NCBI GenBank assembly: GCA_903813345.2 | Contig: CAIIXF020000804.1 | Span: 1 to 51,000 of the forward strand | Direction of reading: 5' to 3' | DNA: 51,000 nucleotides | From: Owenia fusiformis | Taxonomy: Eukaryota; Annelida; Polychaeta; Sabellida; Oweniidae | In this document: positions 33,628 through 46,827 of the stretch, piece by piece | How positions within the stretch are numbered: the first letter of the stretch is position 1 | Layout of the letters: the number at the start of each line of letters is the position of its first letter | Made by a program: the position numbers and the translations under genes | Notes under the pieces: model-generated | Seen by the model: only the letters and a program-made list of their open reading frames with translations | What the model was told of the DNA's origin: nothing | Databases searched by the model: none

Positions 33628-36600
33628 CCACAGCATGCATGTTCCTGAGGTTTCCTCTATACACTATGTAGTAGCGTACCCAGTGTAGCTAGCGTAGCCA
33701 CTGAAGGCATGCTCCTAGGGTTACATCCAGACCCTGTGTAGCAGCGTAGTCATTGTAGCTAGCGTAGCCACTGAAGGCCTACTCCTAGGGTTACATCCAG
33801 ACCAGACCCTGTGTAGCAGCGTAGTGAGTGTAGCTAGCGTAGCCACAGCATGCATGTTCCTTAGGTTTCCTCTATACACTATGTAGTAGCGTACCCAGTG
33901 TAGCTAGCGGAGCCACTGAATGCATGCTCCTAGGCTTACATCCAGACCCTGTGTAGCAGCGTAGCGAGTGTAGCTAGCGTAGCCGCAGCATGCATGTTCC
34001 TTAGGTTTCCTCTATACACTATGTAGTAGCGTACCCAGTGTAGCTAGCGTAGCCACAGCATGCATGTTCCTTAGGTTTCCTCTATACACTATGTAGTAGC
34101 GTACCCAGTGTAGCTAGCGTAGCCACTGAAGGCATGCTCCTAGGGTTACATCCAGACCCTGTGTAGCAGCGTAGTCATTGTAGCTAGCGTAGCCACTGAA
34201 GGCCTACTCCTAGGGTTACATCCAGACCAGACCCTGTGTAGCAGCGTAGTCATTGTAGCTAGCGTAGCCACTGAAGGCCTACTCCTAGGGTTACATCCAG
34301 ACCCTGTGTAGCAGCGTAGCGAGTGTAGCTAGCGTAGCCACTGAAGGCCTGCTCCTAGGCTTACATCCAGACCCTGTGTAGCAGCGTAGTCATTGTAGCT
34401 AGCGTAGCCACTGAAGGCCTTCTCCTAGGGTTACATCCAGACCCTGTGTAGCAGCGTTGTCATTGTAGCTAGCGTAGGCACTGAATGCATGCTCCTAGGG
34501 TTACATCCAGATCCTGTGTAGCAGCGTAGCTAGTGTAGCTAGCGTAGCCACAGCATGCATGTTCCTTATGTTTCCTCTATACACTATGTAGTAGCGTACC
34601 CAGTGTAGCTAGCGGAGCCACTGAATGCCAACTCGTAGGCTTACATCCAGACCCTGTGTAGCAGCGTAGCGAGTGTAGCTAGCGTAGCCAAAGCATGCAT
34701 GTTCCTTAGGTTTCCTCTATACACTATGTAGTAGCGTACCCAGTGTAGCTAGCGGAGCCACTGAATGCATGCTCCTAGGGTTACATCCAGACCCTGTGTA
34801 GCAGCGTAGCGAGTGTAGCTAGCGTAGCCAAAGCATGCATGTTCCTTAGGTTTCCTCTATACACTATGTAGTAGCGTACCCAGTGTAGCTAGCGGAGCCA
34901 CTGAATGCATGCTCCTAGGGTTACATCCAGACCCTGTGTAGCAGCGTAGCGAGTGTAGCTAGCGTAGCCACAGCATGCATGTTCCTTAGGTTTCCTCTAT
35001 ACACTATGTAGTAGCGTACCCAGTGTAGCTAGCGGAGCCACTGAATGCATGCTCCTAGGGTTACATCCAGACCCTGTGTAGCAGCGTAGCGAGTGTAGCT
35101 AGCGTAGCCGCAGCATGCATGTTCCTTAGGTTTCCTCTATACACTATGTAGTAGCGTACCCAGTGTAGCTAGCGGAGCCACTGAATGCATGCTCCTAGGC
35201 TTACATCCAGACCCTGTGTAGCTGCGTAGCGAGTGTAGCTACCGTAGCCACAGCATGCATGTTCCTTAGGTTTCCTCTATACACTATGTAGTAGCGTACC
35301 CAGTGTAGCTAGCGGAGCCACTGAATGCATGCTCCTAGGGTTACATCCAGACCCTGTGTAGCAGCGTAGTCATTGTAGCTAGCGTAGCCACTGAAGGCCT
35401 GCTCCTAGGGTTACATCCAGACCCTGTGTAGCAGCGTAGCGAGTGTAGCTAGCGTAGCCACAGCATGCATGTTCCTTAGGTTTCCTCTATACACTATGTA
35501 GTAGCGTACCCAGTGTAGCTAGCGGAGCCACTGAAGGCATGCTCCTAGGCTAACATCCAGACCCTGTGTAGCAGCGTACCCAGTGTAGCTAGCGGAGCCA
35601 CTAAATGCATGCTCCTAGGCTTACATCCAGACCCTGTGTAGCAGCGTAGTCATTGTAGCTAGCGTAGCCACTGAAGGCCTACTCCTAGGGTTACATCCAG
35701 ACCCTGTGTAGCAGCGTAGTCATTGTAGCTAGCGTAGCCACTGAAGGCCTACTCCTAGGGTTACATCCAGACCAGACCCTGTGTAGCAGCGTAGTGAGTG
35801 TAGCTAGCGTAGCCGCAGCATGCATGTTCCTTAGGTTTCCTCTATACACTATGTAGTAGCGTACCCAGTGTAGCTAGCGTAGCCACAGCATGCATGTTCC
35901 TTAGGTTTCCTCTATACACTATGTAGTAGCGTACCCAGTGTAGCTAGCGTAGCCACTGAAGGCCTGCTCCTAGGGTTACATCCAGACCCTGTGTAGCAGC
36001 GTAGTCATTGTAGCTAGCGTAGCCACTGAAGGCCTACTCCTAGGGTTACATCCAGACCAGACCCTGTGTAGCAGCGTAGCGAGTGTAGCTAGCGTAGCCA
36101 CAGCATGCATGTTCCTTAGGTTTCCTCTATACACTATGTAGTAGCGTACCCAGTGTACCTAGCGGAGCCACTGAATGCATGCTCCTAGGCTTACATCCAG
36201 ACCCTGTGTAGCAGCGTAGTCATTGTAGCTAGCGTAGCCACTGAAGGCCTACTCCTAGGGTTACATCCAGACCCTGTGTAGCAGCGTAGCGAGTGTAGCT
36301 AGCGTAGCCACTGAAGGCCTGCTCCTAGGCTTACATCCAGACCCTGTGTAGCAGCGTAGTCATTGTAGCTAGCGTAGCCACTGAAGGCCTACTCCTAGGG
36401 TTACATCCAGACCAGACCCTGTGTAGCAGCGTAGTGAGTGTAGCTAGCGTAGCTACAGCATGCATGTTCCTTAGGTTTCCTCTATACACTATGTAGTAGC
36501 GTACCCAGTGTAGCTAGCGGAGCCACTGAATGCATGCTCCTAGGCTTACATCCAGACCCTGTGTAGCAGCGTAGCGAGTGTAGCTAGCGTAGCCGCAGCA

Positions 36601-38467
36601 TGCATGTTCCTTAGGTTTCCTCTATACACTATGTAGTAGCGTACCCAGTGTAGCTAGCGTAGCCACAGCATGCATGTTCCTTAGGTTTCCTCTATACACT
36701 ATGTAGTAGCGTACCCAGTGTAGCTAGCGTAGCCACTGAAGGCATGCTCCTAGGGTTACATCCAGACCCTGTGTAGCAGCGTAGCGAGTGTAGCTAGCGT
36801 AGCCGCAGCATGCATGTTCCTTAGGTTTCCTCTATACACTATGTAGTAGCGTACCCAGTGTAGCTAGCGTAGCCACAGCATGCATGTTCCTTAGGTTTCC
36901 TCTATACACTATGTAGTAGCGTACCCAGTGTAGCTAGCGTAGCCACTGAAGGCATGCTCCTAGGGTTACATCCAGACCCTGTGTAGCAGCGTAGCGAGTG
37001 TAGCTAGCGTAGCCACAGCATGCATGTTCCTTAGGTTTCCTCTATACACTATGTAGTAGCGTACCCAGTGTACCTAGCGGAGCCACTGAATGCATGCTCC
37101 TAGGCTTACATCCAGACCCTGTGTAGCAGCGTAGTCATTGTAGCTAGCGTAGCCACTGAAGGCCTACTCCTAGGGTTACATCCAGACCCTGTGTAGCAGC
37201 GTAGCGAGTGTAGCTAGCGTAGCCAATGAAGGCCTGCTCCTAGGCTTACATCCAGACCCTGTGTAGCAGCGTAGCGAGTGTAGCTAGCGTAGCCAAGCAT
37301 GCATGTTCCTTAGGTTTCTTCTATCCACTATGTAGTAGCGTACCCAGTGTAGCTAGCGGAGCCACTGAATGCATGCTCCTAGGCTAACATCCAGACCCTG
37401 TGTAGCAGCGTACCCAGTGTAGCTAGCGGAGCCACTGAATGCATGCTCCTAGGCTTACATCCAGACCCTGTGTAGCAGCGTAGTCATTGTAGCTAGCGTA
37501 GCCACTTAAGGCCTGCTCCTAGGGTTACATCCAGACCCTGTGTAGCAGCGTAGCGAGTGTAGCTAGCGTAGCCACAGCATGCATGTTCCTTAGGTTTCCT
37601 CTATACACTATGTAGTAGCGTACCCAGTGTAGCTAGCGGAGCCACTGAATGCATGCTCCTAGGCTTACATCCAGACCCTGTGTAGCAGCGTAGTGAGTGT
37701 AGCTAGCGTAGCCACAGCATGCATGTTCCTTAGGTTTCCTCTATACACTATGTAGTAGCGTACCCAGTGTAGCTAGCGTAGCCACAGCATGCATGTTCCT
37801 TAGGTTTCCTCTATACACTATGTAGTAGCGCACCCAGTGTAGCTAGCGTTGCCACTGAAGGCCTGCTCCTAGGGTTACATCCAGACCCTGTGTAGCAGCG
37901 TAGCGAGTGTAGCTAGCGTAGCCACTGAAGGCCTGCTCCTAGGGTTACATCCAGACCCTGTGTAGCAGCGTAGCGAGTGTAGCTAGCGTAGCCGCAGCAT
38001 GCATGTTCCTTAGGTTTCCTCTATACACTATGTAGTAGCGTACCCAGTGTAGCTAGCGGAGCCACTGAATGCATGCTCCTAGGCTTACATCCAGACCCTG
38101 TGTAGCAGCGTACCCAGTGTAGCTAGCGGAGCCACTTAATGCATGCTCCTAGGCTTACATCCAGACCCTGTGTTGCAGTGTCGCGAGTGTAGCTAGCGTA
38201 GCCACAGCATGCATGTTCCTTAGGTTTCCTCTATACACTATGTAGTAGCGTACCCAGTGTAGCTAGCGGAGCCACTGAATGCATGCTCCTAGGCTTACAT
38301 CCAGACCCTGTGTAGCAGCGTAGCGAGTGTAGCTAGCGTAGCCACAGCATGCATGTTCCTTAGGTTTCCTCTATACACTATGTAGTAGCGTACCCAGTGT
38401 AGCTAGCGGAGCCACTGAATGCATGCTCCTAGGCTTACATCCAGACCCTGTGTAGCAGCGTAGCGAG

Positions 38468-39167
38468 TGTAGCTAGCGTAGCCACAGCATGCATGTTCCT
38501 TAGGTTTCCTCTATACACTATGTAGTAGCGTACCCAGTGTAGCTAGTGGAGCCACTGAATGCATGCTCCTAGGCTTACATCCAGACTCTGTGTAGCAGCG
38601 TAGTCGTTGTAGCTATCGTAGCCACTGAAGGCCTGCTCCTAGGGTTACATCCAGACCCTGTGTAGCAGCGTAGCGAGTGTAGCTAGCGTAGCCACAGCAT
38701 GCATGTTCCTTAGGTTTCCTCTATACACTATGTAGTAGCGTACCCAGTGTAGCTAGCGGAGCCACTGAATGCATGCTCCTAGGCTTACATCCAGACCCTG
38801 TGTAGCAGCGTAGCGAGTGTAGCTAGCGTAGCCACAGCATGCATGTTCCTTAGGTTTCCTCTATACACTATGTAGTAGCGTACCCAGTGTAGCTAGTGGA
38901 GCCACTGAATGCATGCTCCTAGGCTTACATCCAGACTCTGTGTAGCAGCGTAGTCGTTGTAGCTATCGTAGCCACTGAAGGCCTGCTCCTAGGGTTACAT
39001 CCAGACCCTGTGTAGCAGCGTAGCGAGTGTAGCTAGCGTAGCCACAGCATGCATGTTCCTTAGGTTTCCTCTATACACTATGTAGTAGCGTACCCAGTGT
39101 AGCTAGCGGAGCCACTGAATGCATGCTCCTAGGCTTACATCCAGACTCTGTGTAGCAGCGTAGCGAG
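38468..39167. repeat. 350-bp pentamer duplicated in tandem, third locus
   Basis: This is the +17,296 counterpart of the pair at 21172, with C markers at 38611 and 38961. It lacks the TTAGATTT substitution, as its source does. Confidence 0.85.
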
Positions 39168-42100
39168 TGTAGCTAGCGGAGCCACTGAATGCATGCTCCT
39201 AGGGTTACATCCAGACCCTGTGTAGCAGCGTAGCGAGTGTAGCTAGCGTAGCCACTGAAGGCCTGCTCCTAGGCTTACATCCAGACCCTGTGTAGCAGCG
39301 TAGTCATTGTAGCTAGCGTAGCCACTGAAGGCCTACTCCTAGGGTTACATCCAGACCCTGTGTAGCAGCGTAGTCATTGTAGCTAGCGTAGCCACTGAAG
39401 GCCTACTCCTAGGGTTACATCCAGACCAGACCCTGTGTAGCAGCGTAGTGAGTGTAGCTAGCGTAGCCACAGCATGCATGTTCCTTAGGTTTCCTCTATA
39501 CACTATGTAGTAGCGTAGCGAGTGTAGCTAGCGGAGCCACTGAATGCATGCTCCTAGGCTTACATCCAGACCCTGTGTAGCAGCGTAGCGAGTGTAGCTA
39601 GCGTAGCCACAGCATGCATGTTCCTTAGGTTTCCTCTATACACTATGTAGTAGCGTACCCAGTGTAGCTAGCGTACCCACAGCATGCATGTTCCTTAGGT
39701 TTCCTCTATACACTATGTAGTAGCGCACCCAGTGTAGCTAGCGTTGCCACTGAAGGCCTGCTCCTAGGGTTACATCCAGACCCTGTGTAGCAGCGTAGCG
39801 AGTGTAGCTAGCGTAGCCGCAGCATGCATGTTCCTTAGGTTTCCTCTATACACTATGTAGTAGCGTACCCAGTGTAGCTAGCGGAGCCACTGAATGCATG
39901 CTCCTAGGCTTACATCCAGACCCTGTGTAGCAGCGTACCCAGTGTAGCTAGCGGAGCCACTTAATGCATGCTCCTAGGCTTACATCCAGACCCTGTGTAG
40001 CAGCGTAGCGAGTGTAGCTAGCGTAGCCGCAGCATGCATGTTCCTTAGGTTTCCTCTATACACTATGTAGTAGCGTACCCAGTGTAGCTAGCGGAGCCAC
40101 TGAATGCATGCTCCTAGGCTTACATCCAGACCCTGTGTAGCAGCGTTGTCATTGTAGCTAGCGTAGCCACTGAAGGCCTACTCCTAGGGTTACATCCAGA
40201 CCCTGTGTAGCAGTGTAGCGAGTGTAGCTAGCGTAGCCACTGAAGGCCTGCTCCTAGGCTTACATCCAGACCCTGTGTAGCAGCGTAGTCATTGTAGCTA
40301 GCGTAGCCACTGAAGGCCTACTCCTAGGGTTACATCCAGACCAGACCCTGTGTAGCAGCGTAGTGAGTGTAGCTAGCGTAGCCACAGCATGCATGTTCCT
40401 TAGGTTTCCTCTATACACTATGTAGTAGCGTACCCAGTGTAGCTAGCGGAGCCACTGAATGCATGCTCCTAGGCTTACATCCAGACCCTGTGTAGCAGCG
40501 TAGTCATTGTAGCTAGCGTAGCCACTTAAGGCCTGCTCCTAGGGTTACATCCAGACCCTGTGTAGCAGCGTAGCGAGTGTAGCTAGCGTAGCCGCAGCAT
40601 GCATGTTCCTTAGGTTTCCTCTATACACTATGTAGTAGCGTACCCAGTGTAGCTAGCGTAGCCACAGCATGCATGTTCCTGAGGTTTCCTCTATACACTA
40701 TGTAGTAGCGTACCCAGTGTAGCTAGCGTAGCCACTGAAGGCATGCTCCTAGGGTTACATCCAGACCCTGTGTAGCAGCGTAGTCATTGTAGCTAGCGTA
40801 GCCACTGAAGGCCTACTCCTAGGGTTACATCCAGACCAGACCCTGTGTAGCAGCGTAGTGAGTGTAGCTAGCGTAGCCACAGCATGCATGTTCCTTAGGT
40901 TTCCTCTATACACTATGTAGTAGCGTACCCAGTGTAGCTAGCGTAGCCACTGAAGGCATGCTCCTAGGGTTACATCCAGACCCTGTGTAGCAGCGTAGCG
41001 AGTGTAGCTAGCGTAGCCACAGCATGCATGTTCCTTAGGTTTCCTCTATACACTATGTAGTAGCGTACCCAGTGTAGCTAGCGTAGCCACTGAAGGCATG
41101 CTCCTAGGGTTACATCCAGACCCTGTGTAGCAGCGTAGCGAGTGTAGCTAGCGTAGCCACAGCATGCATGTTCCTTAGGTTTCCTCTGTACACTATGTAG
41201 TAGCGTACCCAGTGTACCTAGCGGAGCCACTGAATGCATGCTCCTAGGCTTACATCCAGACCCTGTGTAGCAGCGTAGTCATTGTAGCTAGCGTAGCCAC
41301 TGAAGGCCTACTCCTAGGGTTACATCCAGACCCTGTGTAGCAGCGTAGCGAGTGTAGCTAGCGTAGCCACTGAAGGCCTGCTCCTAGGCTTACATCCAGA
41401 CCCTGTGTAGCAGCGTAGTCATTGTAGCTAGCGTAGCCACTGAAGGCCTACTCCTAGGGTTACATCCAGACCAGACCCTGTGTAGCAGCGTAGTGAGTGT
41501 AGCTAGCGTAGCCACAGCATGCATGTTCCTTAGGTTTCCTCTATACACTATGTAGTAGCGTACCCAGTGTAGCTAGCGGAGCCACTGAATGCATGCTCCT
41601 AGGCTTACATCCAGACCCTGTGTAGCAGCGTAGCGAGTGTAGCTAGCGTAGCCGCAGCATGCATGTTCCTTAGGTTTCCTCTATACACTATGTAGTAGCG
41701 TACCCAGTGTAGCTAGCGTAGCCACAGCATGCATGTTCCTTAGGTTTCCTCTATACACTATGTAGTAGCGTACCCAGTGTAGCTAGCGTAGCCACTGAAG
41801 GCCTGCTCCTAGGGTTACATCCAGACCCTGTGTAGCAGCGTAGTCATTGTAGCTAGCGTAGCCACTGAAGGCCTACTCCTAGGGTTACATCCAGACCAGA
41901 CCCTGTGTAGCAGCGTAGTCATTGTAGCTAGCGTAGCCACTGAAGGCCTACTCCTAGGGTTACATCCAGACCCTGTGTAGCAGCGTAGCGAGTGTAGCTA
42001 GCGTAGCCACTGAAGGCCTGCTCCTAGGCTTACATCCAGACCCTGTGTAGCAGCGTAGTCATTGTAGCTAGCGTAGCCACTGAAGGCCTTCTCCTAGGGT

Positions 42101-43157
42101 TACATCCAGACCCTGTGTAGCAGCGTAGTCATTGTAGCTAGCGTAGCCACTGAAAGCCTGCTCCTAGGGTTACATCCAGACCCTGTGTAGCAGCGTAGTC
42201 ATTGTAGCTAGCGTAGCCACTGAATGCATGCTCCTAGGGTTACATCCAGACCCTGTGTAGCAGCGTAGCGAGTGTAGCTAGCGTAGCCGCAGCATGCATG
42301 TTCCTTAGGTTTCCTCTATACACTATGTAGTAGCGTACCCAGTGTAGCTAGCGTAGCCACAGCATGCATGTTCCTTAGGTTTCCTCTATACACTATGTAG
42401 TAGCGTACCCAGTGTAGCTAGCGGAGCCACTGAATGCATGCTCCTAGGCTTACATCCAGACCCTGTGTAGCAGCGTAGTCATTGTAGCTAGCGTAGCCAC
42501 TGAAGGCCTACTCCTAGGGTTACATCCAGACCAGACCCTGTGTAGCAGCGTAGCGAGTGTAGCTAGCGTAGCCGCAGCATGCATGTTCCTTAGGTTTCCT
42601 CTATACACTATGTAGTAGCGTACCCAGTGTAGCTAGCGTAGCCACAGCATGCATGTTCCTTAGGTTTCCTCTATACACTATGTAGTAGCGTACCCAGTGT
42701 AGCTAGCGTAGCCACTGAAGGCATGCTCCTAGGGTTACATCCAGACCCTGTGTAGCAGCGTAGTCATTGTAGCTAGCGTAGCCACTGAAGGCCTACTCCT
42801 AGGGTTACATCCAGACCAGACCCTGTGTAGCAGCGTAGTCATTGTAGCTAGCGTAGCCACTGAAGGCCTACTCCTAGGGTTACATCCAGACCCTGTGTAG
42901 CAGCGTAGCGAGTGTAGCTAGCGTAGCCACTGAAGGCCTGCTCCTAGGCTTACATCCAGACCCTGTGTAGCAGCGTAGTCATTGTAGCTAGCGTAGCCAC
43001 TGAAGGCCTTCTCCTAGGGTTACATCCAGACCCTGTGTAGCAGCGTTGTCATTGTAGCTAGCGTAGCCACTGAATGCATGCTCCTAGGGTTACATCCAGA
43101 TCCTGTGTAGCAGCGTAGCTAGTGTAGCTAGCGTAGCCACAGCATGCATGTTCCTTA

Positions 43158-45062
43158 TGTTTCCTCTATACACTATGTAGTAGCGTACCCAGTGTAGCTA
43201 GCGGAGCCACTGAATGCCAACTCGTAGGCTTACATCCAGACCCTGTGTAGCAGCGTAGCGAGTGTAGCTAGCGTAGCCAAAGCATGCATGTTCCTTAGGT
43301 TTCCTCTATACACTATGTAGTAGCGTACCCAGTGTAGCTAGCGGAGCCACTGAATGCATGCTCCTAGGGTTACATCCAGACCCTGTGTAGCAGCGTAGCG
43401 AGTGTAGCTAGCGTAGCCACAGCATGCATGTTCCTTAGGTTTCCTCTATACACTATGTAGTAGCGTACCCAGTGTAGCTAGCGGAGCCACTGAATGCATG
43501 CTCCTAGGGTTACATCCAGACCCTGTGTAGCAGCGTAGCGAGTGTAGCTAGCGTAGCCGCAGCATGCATGTTCCTTAGGTTTCCTCTATACACTATGTAG
43601 TAGCGTACCCAGTGTAGCTAGCGGAGCCACTGAATGCATGCTCCTAGGCTTACATCCAGACCCTGTGTAGCTGCGTAGCGAGTGTAGCTACCGTAGCCAC
43701 AGCATGCATGTTCCTTAGGTTTCCTCTATACACTATGTAGTAGCGTACCCAGTGTAGCTAGCGGAGCCACTGAATGCATGCTCCTAGGGTTACATCCAGA
43801 CCCTGTGTAGCAGCGTAGTCATTGTAGCTAGCGTAGCCACTGAAGGCCTGCTCCTAGGGTTACATCCAGACCCTGTGTAGCAGCGTAGCGAGTGTAGCTA
43901 GCGTAGCCACAGCATGCATGTTCCTTAGGTTTCCTCTATACACTATGTAGTAGCGTACCCAGTGTAGCTAGCGGAGCCACTGAATGCATGCTCCTAGGCT
44001 AACATCCAGACCCTGTGTAGCAGCGTACCCAGTGTAGCTAGCGGAGCCACTAAATGCATGCTCCTAGGCTTACATCCAGACCCTGTGTAGCAGCGTAGTC
44101 ATTGTAGCTAGCGTAGCCACTGAAGGCCTACTCCTAGGGTTACATCCAGACCCTGTGTAGCAGCGTAGTCATTGTAGCTAGCGTAGCCACTGAAGGCCTA
44201 CTCCTAGGGTTACATCCAGACCAGACCCTGTGTAGCAGCGTAGTGAGTGTAGCTAGCGTAGCCACAGCATGCATGTTCCTTAGGTTTCCTCTATACACTA
44301 TGTAGTAGCGTACCCAGTGTAGCTAGCGGAGCCACTGAATGCATGCTCCTAGGCTTACATCCAGACCCTGTGTAGCAGCGTAGCGAGTGTAGCTAGCGTA
44401 GCCGCAGCATGCATGTTCCTTAGGTTTCCTCTATACACTATGTAGTAGCGTACCCAGTGTAGCTAGCGTAGCCACAGCATGCATGTTCCTTAGGTTTCCT
44501 CTATACACTATGTAGTAGCGTACCCAGTGTAGCTAGCGTAGCCACTGAAGGCCTGCTCCTAGGGTTACATCCAGACCCTGTGTAGCAGCGTAGTCATTGT
44601 AGCTAGCGTAGCCACTGAAGGCCTACTCCTAGGGTTACATCCAGACCAGACCCTGTGTAGCAGCGTAGCGAGTGTAGCTAGCGTAGCCACAGCATGCATG
44701 TTCCTTAGGTTTCCTCTATACACTATGTAGTAGCGTACCCAGTGTACCTAGCGGAGCCACTGAATGCATGCTCCTAGGCTTACATCCAGACCCTGTGTAG
44801 CAGCGTAGTCATTGTAGCTAGCGTAGCCACTGAAGGCCTACTCCTAGGGTTACATCCAGACCCTGTGTAGCAGCGTAGCGAGTGTAGCTAGCGTAGCCAC
44901 TGAAGGCCTGCTCCTAGGCTTACATCCAGACCCTGTGTAGCAGCGTAGTCATTGTAGCTAGCGTAGCCACTGAAGGCCTACTCCTAGGGTTACATCCAGA
45001 CCAGACCCTGTGTAGCAGCGTAGTGAGTGTAGCTAGCGTAGCTACAGCATGCATGTTCCTTA
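43158..45062. repeat. 1,905-bp internal duplication, first copy, in second 17.3-kb unit
   Basis: This is the +17,296 counterpart of 25862-27766, with markers CTTATG just upstream at 43154, ATGCCAACTC at 43214 and GTAGCTACAGC at 45041. All spacings are the same as in the first unit. Confidence 0.78.
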
Positions 45063-46827
45063 GGTTTCCTCTATACACTATGTAGTAGCGTACCCAGTGT
45101 AGCTAGCGGAGCCACTGAATGCCAACTCGTAGGCTTACATCCAGACCCTGTGTAGCAGCGTAGCGAGTGTAGCTAGCGTAGCCAAAGCATGCATGTTCCT
45201 TAGGTTTCCTCTATACACTATGTAGTAGCGTACCCAGTGTAGCTAGCGGAGCCACTGAATGCATGCTCCTAGGGTTACATCCAGACCCTGTGTAGCAGCG
45301 TAGCGAGTGTAGCTAGCGTAGCCACAGCATGCATGTTCCTTAGGTTTCCTCTATACACTATGTAGTAGCGTACCCAGTGTAGCTAGCGGAGCCACTGAAT
45401 GCATGCTCCTAGGGTTACATCCAGACCCTGTGTAGCAGCGTAGCGAGTGTAGCTAGCGTAGCCGCAGCATGCATGTTCCTTAGGTTTCCTCTATACACTA
45501 TGTAGTAGCGTACCCAGTGTAGCTAGCGGAGCCACTGAATGCATGCTCCTAGGCTTACATCCAGACCCTGTGTAGCTGCGTAGCGAGTGTAGCTACCGTA
45601 GCCACAGCATGCATGTTCCTTAGGTTTCCTCTATACACTATGTAGTAGCGTACCCAGTGTAGCTAGCGGAGCCACTGAATGCATGCTCCTAGGGTTACAT
45701 CCAGACCCTGTGTAGCAGCGTAGTCATTGTAGCTAGCGTAGCCACTGAAGGCCTGCTCCTAGGGTTACATCCAGACCCTGTGTAGCAGCGTAGCGAGTGT
45801 AGCTAGCGTAGCCACAGCATGCATGTTCCTTAGGTTTCCTCTATACACTATGTAGTAGCGTACCCAGTGTAGCTAGCGGAGCCACTGAAGGCATGCTCCT
45901 AGGCTAACATCCAGACCCTGTGTAGCAGCGTACCCAGTGTAGCTAGCGGAGCCACTAAATGCATGCTCCTAGGCTTACATCCAGACCCTGTGTAGCAGCG
46001 TAGTCATTGTAGCTAGCGTAGCCACTGAAGGCCTACTCCTAGGGTTACATCCAGACCCTGTGTAGCAGCGTAGTCATTGTAGCTAGCGTAGCCACTGAAG
46101 GCCTACTCCTAGGGTTACATCCAGACCAGACCCTGTGTAGCAGCGTAGTGAGTGTAGCTAGCGTAGCCGCAGCATGCATGTTCCTTAGGTTTCCTCTATA
46201 CACTATGTAGTAGCGTACCCAGTGTAGCTAGCGTAGCCACAGCATGCATGTTCCTTAGGTTTCCTCTATACACTATGTAGTAGCGTACCCAGTGTAGCTA
46301 GCGTAGCCACTGAAGGCCTGCTCCTAGGGTTACATCCAGACCCTGTGTAGCAGCGTAGTCATTGTAGCTAGCGTAGCCACTGAAGGCCTACTCCTAGGGT
46401 TACATCCAGACCAGACCCTGTGTAGCAGCGTAGCGAGTGTAGCTAGCGTAGCCACAGCATGCATGTTCCTTAGGTTTCCTCTATACACTATGTAGTAGCG
46501 TACCCAGTGTACCTAGCGGAGCCACTGAATGCATGCTCCTAGGCTTACATCCAGACCCTGTGTAGCAGCGTAGTCATTGTAGCTAGCGTAGCCACTGAAG
46601 GCCTACTCCTAGGGTTACATCCAGACCCTGTGTAGCAGCGTAGCGAGTGTAGCTAGCGTAGCCACTGAAGGCCTGCTCCTAGGCTTACATCCAGACCCTG
46701 TGTAGCAGCGTAGTCATTGTAGCTAGCGTAGCCACTGAAGGCCTACTCCTAGGGTTACATCCAGACCAGACCCTGTGTAGCAGCGTAGTGAGTGTAGCTA
46801 GCGTAGCTACAGCATGCATGTTCCTTA
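45063..46827. repeat. 1,905-bp internal duplication, second copy, in second 17.3-kb unit
   Basis: This is the +17,296 counterpart of 27767-29531, with ATGCCAACTC at 45119 and GTAGCTACAGC at 46806. It keeps the ACTGAAGGCATGC before GGCTAAC that distinguishes the second copy. Confidence 0.75.

Noticed and set aside
33281-33647. Transposon insertion at the unit seam
   Set aside because: The seam contains only satellite sequence, with a 17-bp deletion and source switches. There are no target-site duplications, terminal inverted repeats or foreign bases.
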